A DNA stretch of 64,000 nucleotides. It comes from SCQP01 sp050747745. GTDB lineage: Bacteria > Acidobacteriota > Terriglobia > Terriglobales > SCQP01. Location: contig JBOGKM010000075.1 of assembly GCA_050747745.1 (NCBI GenBank), forward strand, positions 4,685 to 68,684, in the 5' to 3' direction. Under the pieces are notes generated by a model. It ran no database searches and was not told the DNA's origin. It worked only from the letters and a program-made list of their open reading frames with translations. Of the stretch, positions 31,362-40,537 are shown piece by piece; within the stretch, counting starts at the first letter, position 1, and every line of letters starts with the position of its first letter. The translations under genes were made by a program, and so were the position numbers.

Positions 31362-34300
31362 ATGAAGCCTGCACTGGCCTTCCTGGTCGCCGCCGCTTGT
31401 AGCGGGCTGGCCTTCTCGCAATCGGCCCCACAAGCCGAAATGAGCCAGCCCGCGTTGTCGCCCGATGCGGCTCAAATCGCCTTCGCCTCCAACGGCGCCA
31501 TCTGGACCGTGCCCGCACTCGGTGGCGCCGCCCGTCTGCTGATCACCAGCGCCGCCACCGAATCCCGACCCTTGTACTCGCCCAACGGCAAATGGCTGGC
31601 CTTCCAGTCTACCCGCACCGGCAACGGCGACATCTACCTGTTCAACCGGGCCAACAGCGCCGTCCGCCGCCTCACCTGGGACGACGGACTGGATCGGCTC
31701 GATGGCTGGTCGCCTGATAGCCGGTGGATCTACTTCAGCTCCAGCAGCCACAACGTCGGCCAGATGAATGACATCTACCGCGTGCGCGTGTCCGGCGGCA
31801 CGCCCCTGCCGGTCAGCGCCGAACGCTATGTGGACGAATACGATGCCGCCGTCGCCCCCGATGGCTCGATGGCGCTGGTCACGCGTGGCGAAATGGGCCT
31901 GAGCCAGTGGTGGCGTGACGGCCATGCCCACATTGACAACACCCAAATCTGGCGCGCCACCCCAGCCACCACCGATCACGGCAAAACCGCCTACCAGCTC
32001 CTGCTCCACTCCGGCGGCGCCAAAAACATCTGGCCCATGTGGGGACCGCGTGGCCGCACCCTCTACTTCATGTCCGACCGCAGCGGCTCAGAGAACCTCT
32101 TCGGGCTGCGCGATGTCCCTGCCACCGGTACCCCCTCCGGCCAACCCCGCGCCCTCACCCATTACACCGCTGGACGCCTGCTCTGGCCCTCCATTGCCGC
32201 CAACGGCTCGGCCATCGTCTTCGCCCGCGATTTCCGCATCTGGACGCTGGACCTGCGCCATAATCGCGCCCGCGCCGTGCCCATCACGCTGGTCGGCGCG
32301 CCCCATCTGCCCAGCATCGTTTCGAAGACTTTTACCAAAGTCACCGATCTGGCCGTCTCCCCGGACGGCAAAAAACTCGCGTTCATCGCCCATGGCGAAG
32401 TGTTCGTCGACATGGCCGAAAATGGCGGCCCCGCGCTCCGCCTCACCCACACCGGCAAGCTGCAGTTCGGTCTGCAATGGGCGCCCGACAGCCGGCACCT
32501 CGCCTACGTCTCCGATCGTGATGGCCACGACCAGATCTATCAGTACAACTTCCTCACCCAACAGGAGCAGCAACTCACCGCCGACAACGGCGCCGACTAT
32601 CACATCCGTTACTCGCCCAACGGCAAATTCATGGCCTTCGAGCGCGGCGTCACCGAAATCGTCGACTTGGATCTCGCCAGCCATCAAGAGCGCGTGCTCG
32701 CCCATGGTTATTTCGACCATCTGCCTCCGCTGATCAATAGCGGCCTTATGGCCTGGTCGCCTGACGGCAACTATCTCGCCTTCCTCGACAAGGCCGACGG
32801 CATCTTTCCCGAAGCCTACGTCGCTTCCGCCACCGGCGGCACGCCGCGCGAGGTCAGCTTCATCCCCAACAGCTTCGCCGGCTCGCTCGCCTGGAGTCCC
32901 AACGGCCGCTTCCTCCTCTACCAAACCGCCCAGCGCACCCAGCCCAGCCGCATTGCCCGCGTGAATCTCACCCCGCAATTGCCCCTGTTTCGCGAAAACC
33001 TGTTCCAGAACCTGTTCCGCAAGCAAAAAAAGCCGATCGGCCACGCCGATGCGCCCACCATCGACTACAGCGACATCGCCGAGCGGGTGCAGTTGCTGCC
33101 CATGCTCAACGCGCGCTCGCCCCGCATTTCGCCCGACGGCAAATGGCTCGCCTATATCGGCTCGGAGGGCGAGACCAGCAATATTTATGTCATTCCGCTC
33201 GACCGCAAAACCATCCTGACCGGGTCCGACAGCGCCGACGGCCATCCGCCCGCGCCTAAGCAGCTCACCTCGACCAGCGGCGCCAAAACAGATCTCCAGT
33301 TCACCGCCGATTCCAAAACCCTCTACTACCTCGATGCCGGCCACATTCACCGCGTGCTGGTTACCGGCGGCAAATCCCACCCCGTCGCCGTCAGCGCCCA
33401 CCTGGAGATCCACTTCAGCCGCGAGAAGGAGGAAATGTTCGCCCAGGCTTGGCGCTATCTGCGCGACGACTACCAGCGCGCCGACATGAACGGCGTGAAC
33501 TGGAATGCGGTGCGCACCCAGTTCGCCCCCGAGGTCGCCGCCAGCACCAATCCCGACGCCCTCCGTTGGCTGCTCACCGAAATGATCGGCCGCCTCAACT
33601 CCTCCCATTCCGGCCTCTATCCCCCGCCCGGCGGCAGCCACCCCTCCACCGGCCACATCGGCCTGTTCTTCGATCGCATCCAGTACGAGCAGCAGGGCAA
33701 ACTGTGCGTCACGAGCGTCGTCCCGCGCTCGCCCGCCGCGCTGGCGGGCATCGCCGCCGGCGACTGCCTGACCCGCATGGATGGCGCCTCAATCACCGCC
33801 TCCACAAATCTCAATCAGTTGCTCGATAACACCGTTGACCACAAGCTCACACTCGTGCTCACTACCCCCGCCGGCGCGACAAAGAACGTCGCCTTGAAGC
33901 CGCTCAACGCCAGCCAGGGCAAGCAGTTGATCTACGATGCCTGGGTCGCCCGCAACCGCGCCCTGGTCAGCAAGCTCAGCCTCGGCCGCCTGGGTTACGT
34001 CCACATGACGGCCATGGAGGCAGGCTCGCTCAGCAAGCTCTACATGGATCTCAACTCCGCCGAGTTCGGCAAGGCCGGCGTGGTCGTGGATGTGCGCAAC
34101 AACAACGGCGGCTTCGTCAACGCTTATGCCCTCGACATGCTCAGCCGAAAAGCCTACCTCACCATGATTCCACGCGGCTTTCCGCGCAGTCCCGCGCGCG
34201 TGGCGCTGGGGCAGCGCGCGCTGGAAAAACCCACCGTGCTGATCGTCAACCAGAACACTCTTTCCGACGGTGAGGATTTCACTGAAGGCTATGAGGCCAT

Positions 34301-34586
34301 GCATCTGGGCGAGGTCGTCGGCCTGCCCACCGCCGGCTGGATCATCTACACCTCGGGCGCACCTCTGATTGACGGCTCGTTTCTTCGCCTGCCCAGCACG
34401 CGCATTCTCGACGCCAACGGCCAGCCCATGGAACTGCATCCCCGGCCCGTGAACATCTTGGTTAATAATCCGCTGGGTTCGTGGCAGGATGGAGCCGATC
34501 CGCAACTGGCGGCAGCGGTAAAAACCCTGCTGGCTCAAATCGGGCAACTCAAACGCCAAGCGGCCGATCCGGGCCCGTCCCACTAA
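31362..34586 (+). CDS. Tricorn-like protease (S41 family, secreted)
   Basis: A 1074-residue protein. A signal peptide (1-19, ending LAFS) is followed by two beta-propeller regions with PD40-type repeats (ALSPDAAQIAFAS, YSPNGKWLAFQS, WSPDSRWIYFSS, ISPDGKWLAYIG). Then comes a Tricorn core domain, a PDZ domain (about 765-850: LFFDRIQYEQQGKLCVTSVV) and the S41 catalytic domain. The nucleophile region is NQNTLSDGED (Ser at about 968), after VVVDVRNNNGGF. Tricorn proteases cut peptides released by larger proteases. The signal peptide places it outside the cytosol, unlike archaeal Tricorn. It is divergent from 30569-31324. Confidence 0.92.
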   Translation: MKPALAFLVAAACSGLAFSQSAPQAEMSQPALSPDAAQIAFASNGAIWTVPALGGAARLLITSAATESRPLYSPNGKWLAFQSTRTGNGDIYLFNRANSAVRRLTWDDGLDRLDGWSPDSRWIYFSSSSHNVGQMNDIYRVRVSGGTPLPVSAERYVDEYDAAVAPDGSMALVTRGEMGLSQWWRDGHAHIDNTQIWRATPATTDHGKTAYQLLLHSGGAKNIWPMWGPRGRTLYFMSDRSGSENLFGLRDVPATGTPSGQPRALTHYTAGRLLWPSIAANGSAIVFARDFRIWTLDLRHNRARAVPITLVGAPHLPSIVSKTFTKVTDLAVSPDGKKLAFIAHGEVFVDMAENGGPALRLTHTGKLQFGLQWAPDSRHLAYVSDRDGHDQIYQYNFLTQQEQQLTADNGADYHIRYSPNGKFMAFERGVTEIVDLDLASHQERVLAHGYFDHLPPLINSGLMAWSPDGNYLAFLDKADGIFPEAYVASATGGTPREVSFIPNSFAGSLAWSPNGRFLLYQTAQRTQPSRIARVNLTPQLPLFRENLFQNLFRKQKKPIGHADAPTIDYSDIAERVQLLPMLNARSPRISPDGKWLAYIGSEGETSNIYVIPLDRKTILTGSDSADGHPPAPKQLTSTSGAKTDLQFTADSKTLYYLDAGHIHRVLVTGGKSHPVAVSAHLEIHFSREKEEMFAQAWRYLRDDYQRADMNGVNWNAVRTQFAPEVAASTNPDALRWLLTEMIGRLNSSHSGLYPPPGGSHPSTGHIGLFFDRIQYEQQGKLCVTSVVPRSPAALAGIAAGDCLTRMDGASITASTNLNQLLDNTVDHKLTLVLTTPAGATKNVALKPLNASQGKQLIYDAWVARNRALVSKLSLGRLGYVHMTAMEAGSLSKLYMDLNSAEFGKAGVVVDVRNNNGGFVNAYALDMLSRKAYLTMIPRGFPRSPARVALGQRALEKPTVLIVNQNTLSDGEDFTEGYEAMHLGEVVGLPTAGWIIYTSGAPLIDGSFLRLPSTRILDANGQPMELHPRPVNILVNNPLGSWQDGADPQLAAAVKTLLAQIGQLKRQAADPGPSH

Positions 34587-34691
34587 TGAACTGCGCCTGG
34601 GTTCAGTTGCCGATCCCGTAGGTTGGATCGGGGCTGAGATTGCGCGCGAGGCTAAGGCCCCAGGGTCGGCGGAAATCGCCGTCGTTGTCGA

Positions 34692-34774
34692 GTGGCACGG
34701 CCACCTCTTGCTGGAGCCGCCCTCCCGCTGGTCGGGCTTTGGGCGGACGTCGCTCCCCTGCTACGGGCGCCCGC
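34692..34774. repeat. Dispersed 83-bp intergenic repeat, copy B
   Basis: This is the inverted counterpart of 14401-14483, equal in length and about 85 % identical by eye. It lies between the Tricorn-like gene and the aldo/keto reductase. The surrounding 34587-34865 holds no gene. On the minus strand just before it, a short piece resembles the end of a cytochrome-like motif (ARNLSPDPTYGIGN), too weak to call. Confidence 0.7.
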
Positions 34775-34865
34775 GACGCCGATCTGATTGCGATCTACAA
34801 TTGCCTCATGACCCTTCCGCCCATCAGCAACAAGGTCCAAGGGTCATAACCAGAAAGGCTGGACA

Positions 34866-35852
34866 ATGCAAACGCGATCACTGGGCCAGAGCGGCCTCGA
34901 GGTCTCCGCCATCGGCTTGGGCTGCATGTCCATGAGCGATGGCTACGGCCCGCCCAAGGAAAAATCGGAAATGATCGCGCTCCTGCGCCACGCCGTCGAT
35001 GTTGGCGTGACCTTTTTCGATACCGCCGAAGTGTACGGCCCCTTCACCAACGAAGAGCTGGTAGGGGAAGCCCTCGCCCCGCTGCGCCATCAAGTCGTCC
35101 TCGCCACCAAGTTCGGCTTCAAGATCGAAAACGGCAAACCGGTGGGCCTCGATAGCCGCCCCGAGCACATTCGCGCCGTCGCTGACGCTTCCCTGCGCCG
35201 CCTCCGCACCGGCGTCATTGACCTGTTCTATCAGCACCGCGTCGATCCCGCCGTGCCCATCGAAGAGGTCGCGGGAACGGTGCGCGATCTCATTCATGAG
35301 GGCAAGGTGCGGCATTTCGGCTTGTCGGAAGCCGGAACCCAGACCATCCGTCGCGCTCACGCCGTCCAGCCCGTCACCGCCCTGCAGGACGAATACTCGC
35401 TCTGGTGGCGCCAGCCGGAAAAGGAAATCTTCCCACTCTTGCAGGAACTCGGCATCGGCCTAGTTCCCTTCAGCCCCCTCGGCCGCGGCTTTCTCACCGG
35501 AGCCATAACTGCCGCCACGCCCCTCGACCCCAACGATTTCCGTCACAACATCCCCCGCTTCTCCGCCGCCAACCGCGAGGCCAACCAGGCGCTGGTCGAG
35601 GTGATCCGGACCTTCGCCGCCGACCACCACGCCACTCCCGCTCAAATCGCCCTCGCCTGGCTGCTCGCCCAAAAACCCTGGATCGTTCCCATCCCCGGCA
35701 CCACCCGCCGCCCCCGCCTCGAAGAAAACATGGGCGCAACCGCGCTGCAGCTGACCGCCGGCGAGCTGCGTAGTCTTGAAGCCGCCCTCGTCAAGGTCCC
35801 TGTTCACGGCGACCGCTACGCCCCCGCTCAGCAGGCGCTGGTGGATCGCTGA
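34866..35852 (+). CDS. Aldo/keto reductase
   Basis: A 328-residue NADPH-dependent TIM-barrel reductase. The catalytic Asp and Tyr are in FFDTAEVYGPF, the Lys in LATKFGF, and the His in DLFYQHRVD. The NADP-binding end is VPIPGTTRRPRLEENMGA. The pattern LGCMSMSDGYGPP resembles the AKR13/YakC-like branch, which reduces small aldehydes; the true substrate is unknown. There is no signal peptide. It stands alone between the repeat element and thrS. Confidence 0.92.
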   Translation: MQTRSLGQSGLEVSAIGLGCMSMSDGYGPPKEKSEMIALLRHAVDVGVTFFDTAEVYGPFTNEELVGEALAPLRHQVVLATKFGFKIENGKPVGLDSRPEHIRAVADASLRRLRTGVIDLFYQHRVDPAVPIEEVAGTVRDLIHEGKVRHFGLSEAGTQTIRRAHAVQPVTALQDEYSLWWRQPEKEIFPLLQELGIGLVPFSPLGRGFLTGAITAATPLDPNDFRHNIPRFSAANREANQALVEVIRTFAADHHATPAQIALAWLLAQKPWIVPIPGTTRRPRLEENMGATALQLTAGELRSLEAALVKVPVHGDRYAPAQQALVDR

Positions 35853-35924
35853 GTCCGTGCCAAGGCCGTTCTTGCCCCCTGGCGGGCCGCTCTATTGCCC
35901 GCCCGGCGGGCTAAACTGAAGCCT

Positions 35925-37784
35925 ATGCCGGTCGCCGACGAAATCCTCCAGAGCCTCACCTGGAGCCTCAACCAGCCGCCCCCCGATCTGCCCCGCCAGC
36001 AGCGGTTGCGGCGCATCCGCCACTCCGCCTCCCATCTCATGGCCCAGGCCGTACGCGAAATCTTCCCCGATGCCAAGCTGGCCATCGGTCCGCCCATTGA
36101 AAACGGCTTCTACTACGACATGGAGCTGCCGCGAGCGCTCACCGGCTCCGATCTGCCGGAAATCGAAAAGCGCGTGCGCAAAATCGTCGCCCGCAACCCG
36201 CAGTTCTACCGCGCCGAAATCGCGCGTCCGCGCGCCCTCGAGCTGTTCCGCGAATGGCGCCAGCCCTATAAAGTCGAGCTAATCGAAGGCATCGCCGACC
36301 CCAACGTCTCCTTGTACAAGCAGGACCGCTTCGTCGATCTCTGCGCCGGACCGCACGTGGCCGCCGGCGGCGTCTGCGGCCACTTCAAGTTGCTCTCGGT
36401 GGCAGGCGCCTACTGGCGCGGCGATGAGCACAAGCAGATGCTTCAGCGCATTTACGGCACCGCTTGGGAGACCGAGGCCGAGCTGGCCGAATACCTCCAG
36501 TTTCTCGAAGATTCCAAGGCGCGCGATCACCGCAAGCTGGGCTTGCAGCTCGACCTGTTCAGCTTTCATCCCTGGTCGGCCGGCTGCCCCTTCTGGCATC
36601 CCAAAGGCTTGGAAGTGCGCGAACAGTTGCGCCACCTTTGGCGCGAAACCCACAAAAAGGCCGGTTACGTCGAGATTCTCAACCCGGTGCTCTACCGCAA
36701 GGAGCTGTTTGAAACCTCCGGCCACTGGGAGCACTTCCGCGAAAACATGTTCCTGGTTAAGGAAGATCATGATCCGGACGCGGTCATGGGGCTCAAGCCC
36801 ATGAACTGCCCCGATACCATGCTCTATTACAAAACCCGCCAGCACAGCTACCGTGAGCTGCCGCTGCGCATTTCTCAGGGCCAGCTTCTGCACCGCAACG
36901 AGCCCATGGGCGCGCTCCACGGGCTCATGCGCGCCCGGGTGTTCAGCCAGGACGACGCCCATATCTATCTGCACGAGGACCAGATCCAGGACGAGATCGT
37001 GCGCGTGCTCGAACTGCTGCGCCTCATTTATTCGTTTTTTGGGTTGCGCTATTCCATTACCCTTTCCACCCGGCCGGAAAGCTCGATGGGCGAGGCGGCG
37101 CTGTGGGAAAAAGCCGAATCCGGTCTGCGCCAGGCCCTCGCGCGGCTCCAGCTGGACTACAAGGTCGATGAGGGCGGCGGCGCCTTCTACGGCCCCAAAA
37201 TTGACGTCATGATCCACGACAGCATGGGCCGGCAGTGGCAGTGCGGCACGGTGCAGCTCGATTTCAACCTGCCCCGCCGCTTCGAGCTCGAGTTCACTGG
37301 CCGCGACAACCAGCCCCACACGCCCGTGGTCATTCACCGCGCGCTGTTCGGCTCGATTGAGCGCTTCCTCGGCATTCTGCTAGAGCATTTCGCCGGCGCG
37401 CTGCCCACTTGGCTGGCTCCGGTGCAGGTGCAGGTGCTGCCTATCGCCGAAGGACAGGACGCCTATGCCCGCCAAGTGGTCGAGCAACTGGAAGCAGCTG
37501 GGCTGCGCGCCGAGCTAGCCCCGGCGGAAAGCAAGATCAGCTATCGCATCCGCGAAGCCGAGTTGCACAAAATTCCCTACATGCTGGTGCTCGGCAAGCG
37601 CGAGGCCGAAGCCGGCACGGTTGCCCTGCGTACTTACCAGGAAAAAGACCGCGGCTCGATGCCGCTGACGCAAGTGCTCGAGGAACTGCAGCGAAAGAAC
37701 CGCGAGCGCACGCTCGATGTCACCGTCAAGGATTACACCGCTCTGTTCCGCGGCGATGAGCCCTCCGCGGAAATGACCTACTAA
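35925..37784 (+). CDS. thrS: Threonyl-tRNA synthetase lacking the TGS domain
   Basis: A 619-residue class II synthetase. The editing (SAD) domain has HSASH near residue 33 and DLCAGPHV. The catalytic core has the zinc ligands Cys in LKPMNCPD, His in LHRNEPMGALHGLMR and His in VIHRALFGSIERF. The anticodon-binding domain is at about 510-600 (SKISYRIREAELHKIPYMLVLGKREAE). The usual N-terminal TGS domain of about 60 residues is missing: the SAD domain starts about 40 residues earlier than in E. coli ThrRS, and no in-frame TGS sequence lies upstream. The motif that normally reads CPGH is CPDT here. ATG 35925 was preferred over 35895 for position only. The sequence between AKR and thrS has a GC-rich hairpin at about 35897-35912. 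Confidence 0.92.
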   Translation: MPVADEILQSLTWSLNQPPPDLPRQQRLRRIRHSASHLMAQAVREIFPDAKLAIGPPIENGFYYDMELPRALTGSDLPEIEKRVRKIVARNPQFYRAEIARPRALELFREWRQPYKVELIEGIADPNVSLYKQDRFVDLCAGPHVAAGGVCGHFKLLSVAGAYWRGDEHKQMLQRIYGTAWETEAELAEYLQFLEDSKARDHRKLGLQLDLFSFHPWSAGCPFWHPKGLEVREQLRHLWRETHKKAGYVEILNPVLYRKELFETSGHWEHFRENMFLVKEDHDPDAVMGLKPMNCPDTMLYYKTRQHSYRELPLRISQGQLLHRNEPMGALHGLMRARVFSQDDAHIYLHEDQIQDEIVRVLELLRLIYSFFGLRYSITLSTRPESSMGEAALWEKAESGLRQALARLQLDYKVDEGGGAFYGPKIDVMIHDSMGRQWQCGTVQLDFNLPRRFELEFTGRDNQPHTPVVIHRALFGSIERFLGILLEHFAGALPTWLAPVQVQVLPIAEGQDAYARQVVEQLEAAGLRAELAPAESKISYRIREAELHKIPYMLVLGKREAEAGTVALRTYQEKDRGSMPLTQVLEELQRKNRERTLDVTVKDYTALFRGDEPSAEMTY

Positions 37785-37967
37785 CGCTGATTGCCCATGC
37801 GTAAGTTGATCGGCGCTGCGCCTTAACCAACCGCCCTACATGGCCGGGAATCACCGGTTCCTGCTTCATATCATCTTCGGCGTGGTCCTCGGCGTCAGCG
37901 CCCCTATCCGCCGCGGCCTGTCCGGCACACAGCCCTAGCCCCAAGTCTGGGGAATTCCCAAAGTCGG

Positions 37968-38549
37968 CTAAAGCTGCAGCACCCGCCGGCCGGCGAGGCG
38001 ATAGGCGCCCGAGACGACACCGCGGATGGCCTCGGGATAGATACGGTGCTCTTCGACGAGGATGCGGGCAGCCAGACTGGCGGCATCGTCGTTGTCCACC
38101 ACCGGCACGACCGCCTGCAGAATGATCGGTCCGCCGTCGAGAGTTTCGTCCACGAAGTGGACCGTGCACCCGGAAACTTTCACTCCCGCGTCAATGGCCT
38201 GCTGCTGGGCATCGAGACCGGGAAACGAGGGCAGCAGCGAGGGGTGGATGTTCAAAATGCGCCCCGGAAAAGCCGCGAGGAAATAGCCGCTGAGCAGCCG
38301 CATGTAACCAGCCAGACAGACCAGCTCGACTCCGGCCGCACGCAGCTTGGCCACCACCTCGCGGTCGTAATCCGCGCGCTCGCGCCCGGCGCTGGCAAGG
38401 GTGCACACCGGCAATGCCTGCTCCCGCGCCCAGGCCAGGCCGGGCGCCTGCGCGCGATTGCTGAATACCAGAGCGATCTCGCCGGGAAACGCGGCGGCCA
38501 TCGCCTGCAAGTTCGAGCCGCGGCCGGAAATGAGCACCCCCAGCTTCAT
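37968..38549 (-). CDS. purN: Phosphoribosylglycinamide formyltransferase
   Basis: A 193-residue enzyme of purine synthesis that formylates GAR with 10-formyl-tetrahydrofolate. The start MKLGVLISGRGSNLQAM, the catalytic region NIHPSLLPSFPGLDAQQQAI with its His, and VSGCTVHFVDETLDGGPII with catalytic Asp are all present. ATG 38549 overlaps the stop of purM by 4 bases, forming the usual purM-purN pair. Confidence 0.95.
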   Translation of the reverse strand: MKLGVLISGRGSNLQAMAAAFPGEIALVFSNRAQAPGLAWAREQALPVCTLASAGRERADYDREVVAKLRAAGVELVCLAGYMRLLSGYFLAAFPGRILNIHPSLLPSFPGLDAQQQAIDAGVKVSGCTVHFVDETLDGGPIILQAVVPVVDNDDAASLAARILVEEHRIYPEAIRGVVSGAYRLAGRRVLQL

Positions 38550-39568
38550 GGCTTCCACCCCACCCCGCGTGCGCCCGCGACAATGTGTCCCAACCGCACC
38601 GGCTGCTCGCCCTGGCGCCGCAGATACCGCCAGAAGCCTGCTACTGCGGCGGGCCGCAGCACTGCGATCATGCCAATGCCGAGATTGAAGCTGCGCCGCA
38701 TCTCGGCCAGCGGCACGCCGCCGCGCCGCTGCAGCAGTTGGAACAGCGGCGGCCATTGCCAGCTCGAAACCGAAATCTCCGCACGGCAGCCGCGCGGCAG
38801 GATGCGCGGCAGGTTACCCGGAATTCCCCCGCCGGTGATATGCGCCAGCCCGCGCACTCGGTCCAGCCAGGGCTCGAGCAGCCTCAGATAGCTGCGATGT
38901 TCGGCCAGCAAGACTTGCGCCACGCTCGCTCCTCCCAGTTCCTTCGGCCGGTCCTGTGTCCGCAGTACCTTGCGCGCCAGCGCGTAGCCGTTCGTGTGCA
39001 GTCCCGCCGACGGCAATCCGATGAGCTCATCGCCGGGGCGGATCGCATCTCCGGTCAGCAGCGCCCTCCGCTCCACCACGCCCACGATGCATCCCGCCAG
39101 ATCATATTCCCCGGGTGTATAAAAGCCCGGCATTTCCGCCGTCTCTCCGCCCAGCAGCACGCATCCGTTCTCTCGGCAGCCGCGGCTGAGACCCTCCACC
39201 AGCCCGCCCACGATCGCCGGGTGCATGCGTCCCAGGGCGATGTAGTCCAGAAAGAACAACGGACGCGCGCCCTGCACCAGTATGTCGTTGACGCAGTGGT
39301 TGACCAGGTCGCGGCCCACCGTGTTGTGGATCCCGGTCTGGATGGCGAGCTTGAGCTTGGTTCCCACCCCGTCCATGCTGGCCACCAGCACTGGCTGCCG
39401 CAAGCCGCGTGGAAGCTGAAACAACCCCCCAAACCCTCCGATATCGGCCAGCACCTGGCGGTTGAAGCTCGCACGCGCCAGCCGCCGGATGCGCGCTTTG
39501 GCGCGCTCAGCCGCGGCAATGGAAACCCCGGCAGCGGCGTAGGTGTTCGTGCCAACGGACTCAGTCAT
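38546..39568 (-). CDS. purM: Phosphoribosylformylglycinamidine cyclo-ligase
   Basis: A 340-residue AIR synthetase. It shows the start YAAAGVSIAAAERA, the ATP-site region LVASMDGVGTKLKLA, GRDLVNHCVNDILVQGA, the LLGGETAEMPGFY motif and HITGGGIPGNLPRILP. It closes the imidazole ring ahead of the later purine steps; purN makes an earlier intermediate. ATG 39568 was preferred over the longer reading to 39643. Its end overlaps purN. Confidence 0.95.
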   Translation of the reverse strand: MTESVGTNTYAAAGVSIAAAERAKARIRRLARASFNRQVLADIGGFGGLFQLPRGLRQPVLVASMDGVGTKLKLAIQTGIHNTVGRDLVNHCVNDILVQGARPLFFLDYIALGRMHPAIVGGLVEGLSRGCRENGCVLLGGETAEMPGFYTPGEYDLAGCIVGVVERRALLTGDAIRPGDELIGLPSAGLHTNGYALARKVLRTQDRPKELGGASVAQVLLAEHRSYLRLLEPWLDRVRGLAHITGGGIPGNLPRILPRGCRAEISVSSWQWPPLFQLLQRRGGVPLAEMRRSFNLGIGMIAVLRPAAVAGFWRYLRRQGEQPVRLGHIVAGARGVGWKP

Positions 39569-39668
39569 GCGAAGGAAAACTATACCACCCTGCCCGGGCC
39601 CTGCTAGCCCCTCCGCCGACCCTCCAACTTGGCCCTGTAGCAAGCGTCAAGCGGGTATTCTATTGTTT

Positions 39669-40217
39669 ATGGCGCTGGAATTCACGGCCTCGTGTCTGGC
39701 GGACTCACTGGCGATGTTCCGCTTTTACAAAAACATGGGCGAGCGTGCCTTCGCGCAACTCAGCGACGCGCAGCTCACCCAGGTGCTGGATCCGGAAATG
39801 AATTCGGTGGCGCAAATGGTCAAGCACATGGCGGGCAACATGCGCTCGCGCTGGCTCGGCTTTCCAGAAACCGACGGCGAAAAACCGGACCGCCGCCGCG
39901 ACAGCGAATTCGAAGCTCCGCCGCCCTCGCGCGCCGATATGCTCCGCCTCTGGGAGCAGGGCTGGAACTGTGTCTTCGCCGCGCTGGCGCCGCTGACCGA
40001 TGCCGATTTGGCCCGTGTGGTGACCATCCGCGGCGAACGCCACTCCATCACCCAGGCGGTTCACCGCCAGGTGGCGCATTACGCCTATCACGTCGGCCAG
40101 ATCGTGTTTCTGGCCAAACACTTGCGCGGCGCCGATTGGCACAGCTTGAGCATCCCGCGCGGCCAGTCGGAATCCTTCAACCACCGCGTGAAGACGGGCG
40201 AAGCCAGTCAGCGTTAG
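39669..40217 (+). CDS. DinB-like protein (DUF1572)
   Basis: A 182-residue four-helix-bundle protein of the DinB/YfiT superfamily. ATG 39669 was chosen because the family start (LADSLAMFRFYKNMGERAFAQLSD) follows directly. The metal-site His residues appear in MVKHMAGN, HSITQAVHRQ and the AHYAYHVGQIVFLAKHL helix. Members are thiol-S-transferase-like or damage-responsive enzymes with unclear substrates. It is divergent from purM and stands alone. Confidence 0.88.
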   Translation: MALEFTASCLADSLAMFRFYKNMGERAFAQLSDAQLTQVLDPEMNSVAQMVKHMAGNMRSRWLGFPETDGEKPDRRRDSEFEAPPPSRADMLRLWEQGWNCVFAALAPLTDADLARVVTIRGERHSITQAVHRQVAHYAYHVGQIVFLAKHLRGADWHSLSIPRGQSESFNHRVKTGEASQR

Positions 40218-40360
40218 GGCGCGTCCGTCCGATGGGCGGCCGGGCCCGAGTTGCCCCAGCGGCTTGGGACAAAATCGCAGAGCCGGACCCGCGCTTCGGA
40301 ACGGCGGGACCTGCCGGGGAGCGACTTCTGGGAAGGGGCGGAATGCAAGCGGCGCAAGGG

Positions 40361-40456
40361 CCAACGACGCACGGGCGTCGTTGGCGGGAGCGAGGCCGAG
40401 GAAGCGTTCACCGGCGTACGTAACCGAGCCCGAGGCGACGGGCGCCAGTGGCGCCC
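40361..40456. repeat. Gene-free region with two perfect hairpins
   Basis: The 320-bp gap 40218-40537 holds no supported gene. Within it, 40361-40384 is a perfect 10-bp inverted repeat (CCAACGACGC / GCGTCGTTGG, 4-base loop) and 40440-40456 is a perfect 7-bp one (GGGCGCC / GGCGCCC, 3-base loop). There is no T-run, so these are not classic terminators. It may be a palindromic intergenic element between convergent genes. Confidence 0.5.
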
Positions 40457-40537
40457 GCGCGAGGACGGCAACCAGGACCCGTGGGTCTCGTGCCCGCGCC
40501 GCAGATCGCCCCACCCGCTCCTGACGGCCGCTCCGCG

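Noticed and set aside
32088..33656. 522-codon minus-strand frame inside the Tricorn-like gene
   Set aside because: Antisense shadow; composition (Gly/Val/Glu-rich, no domain) matches a codon-position mirror of the real gene.
37840..37938. 32-codon plus-strand frame (MAGNHRFLLHIIFGVVLG...) between thrS and purN
   Set aside because: One hydrophobic stretch but no ribosome-binding site or terminator; too short to support. The gap otherwise holds nothing recognisable.
40264..40524. 86-codon plus-strand frame in the hairpin region
   Set aside because: Arg/Ala/Gly-rich reading across two perfect inverted repeats with no ribosome-binding site; more likely a structured or repetitive element.
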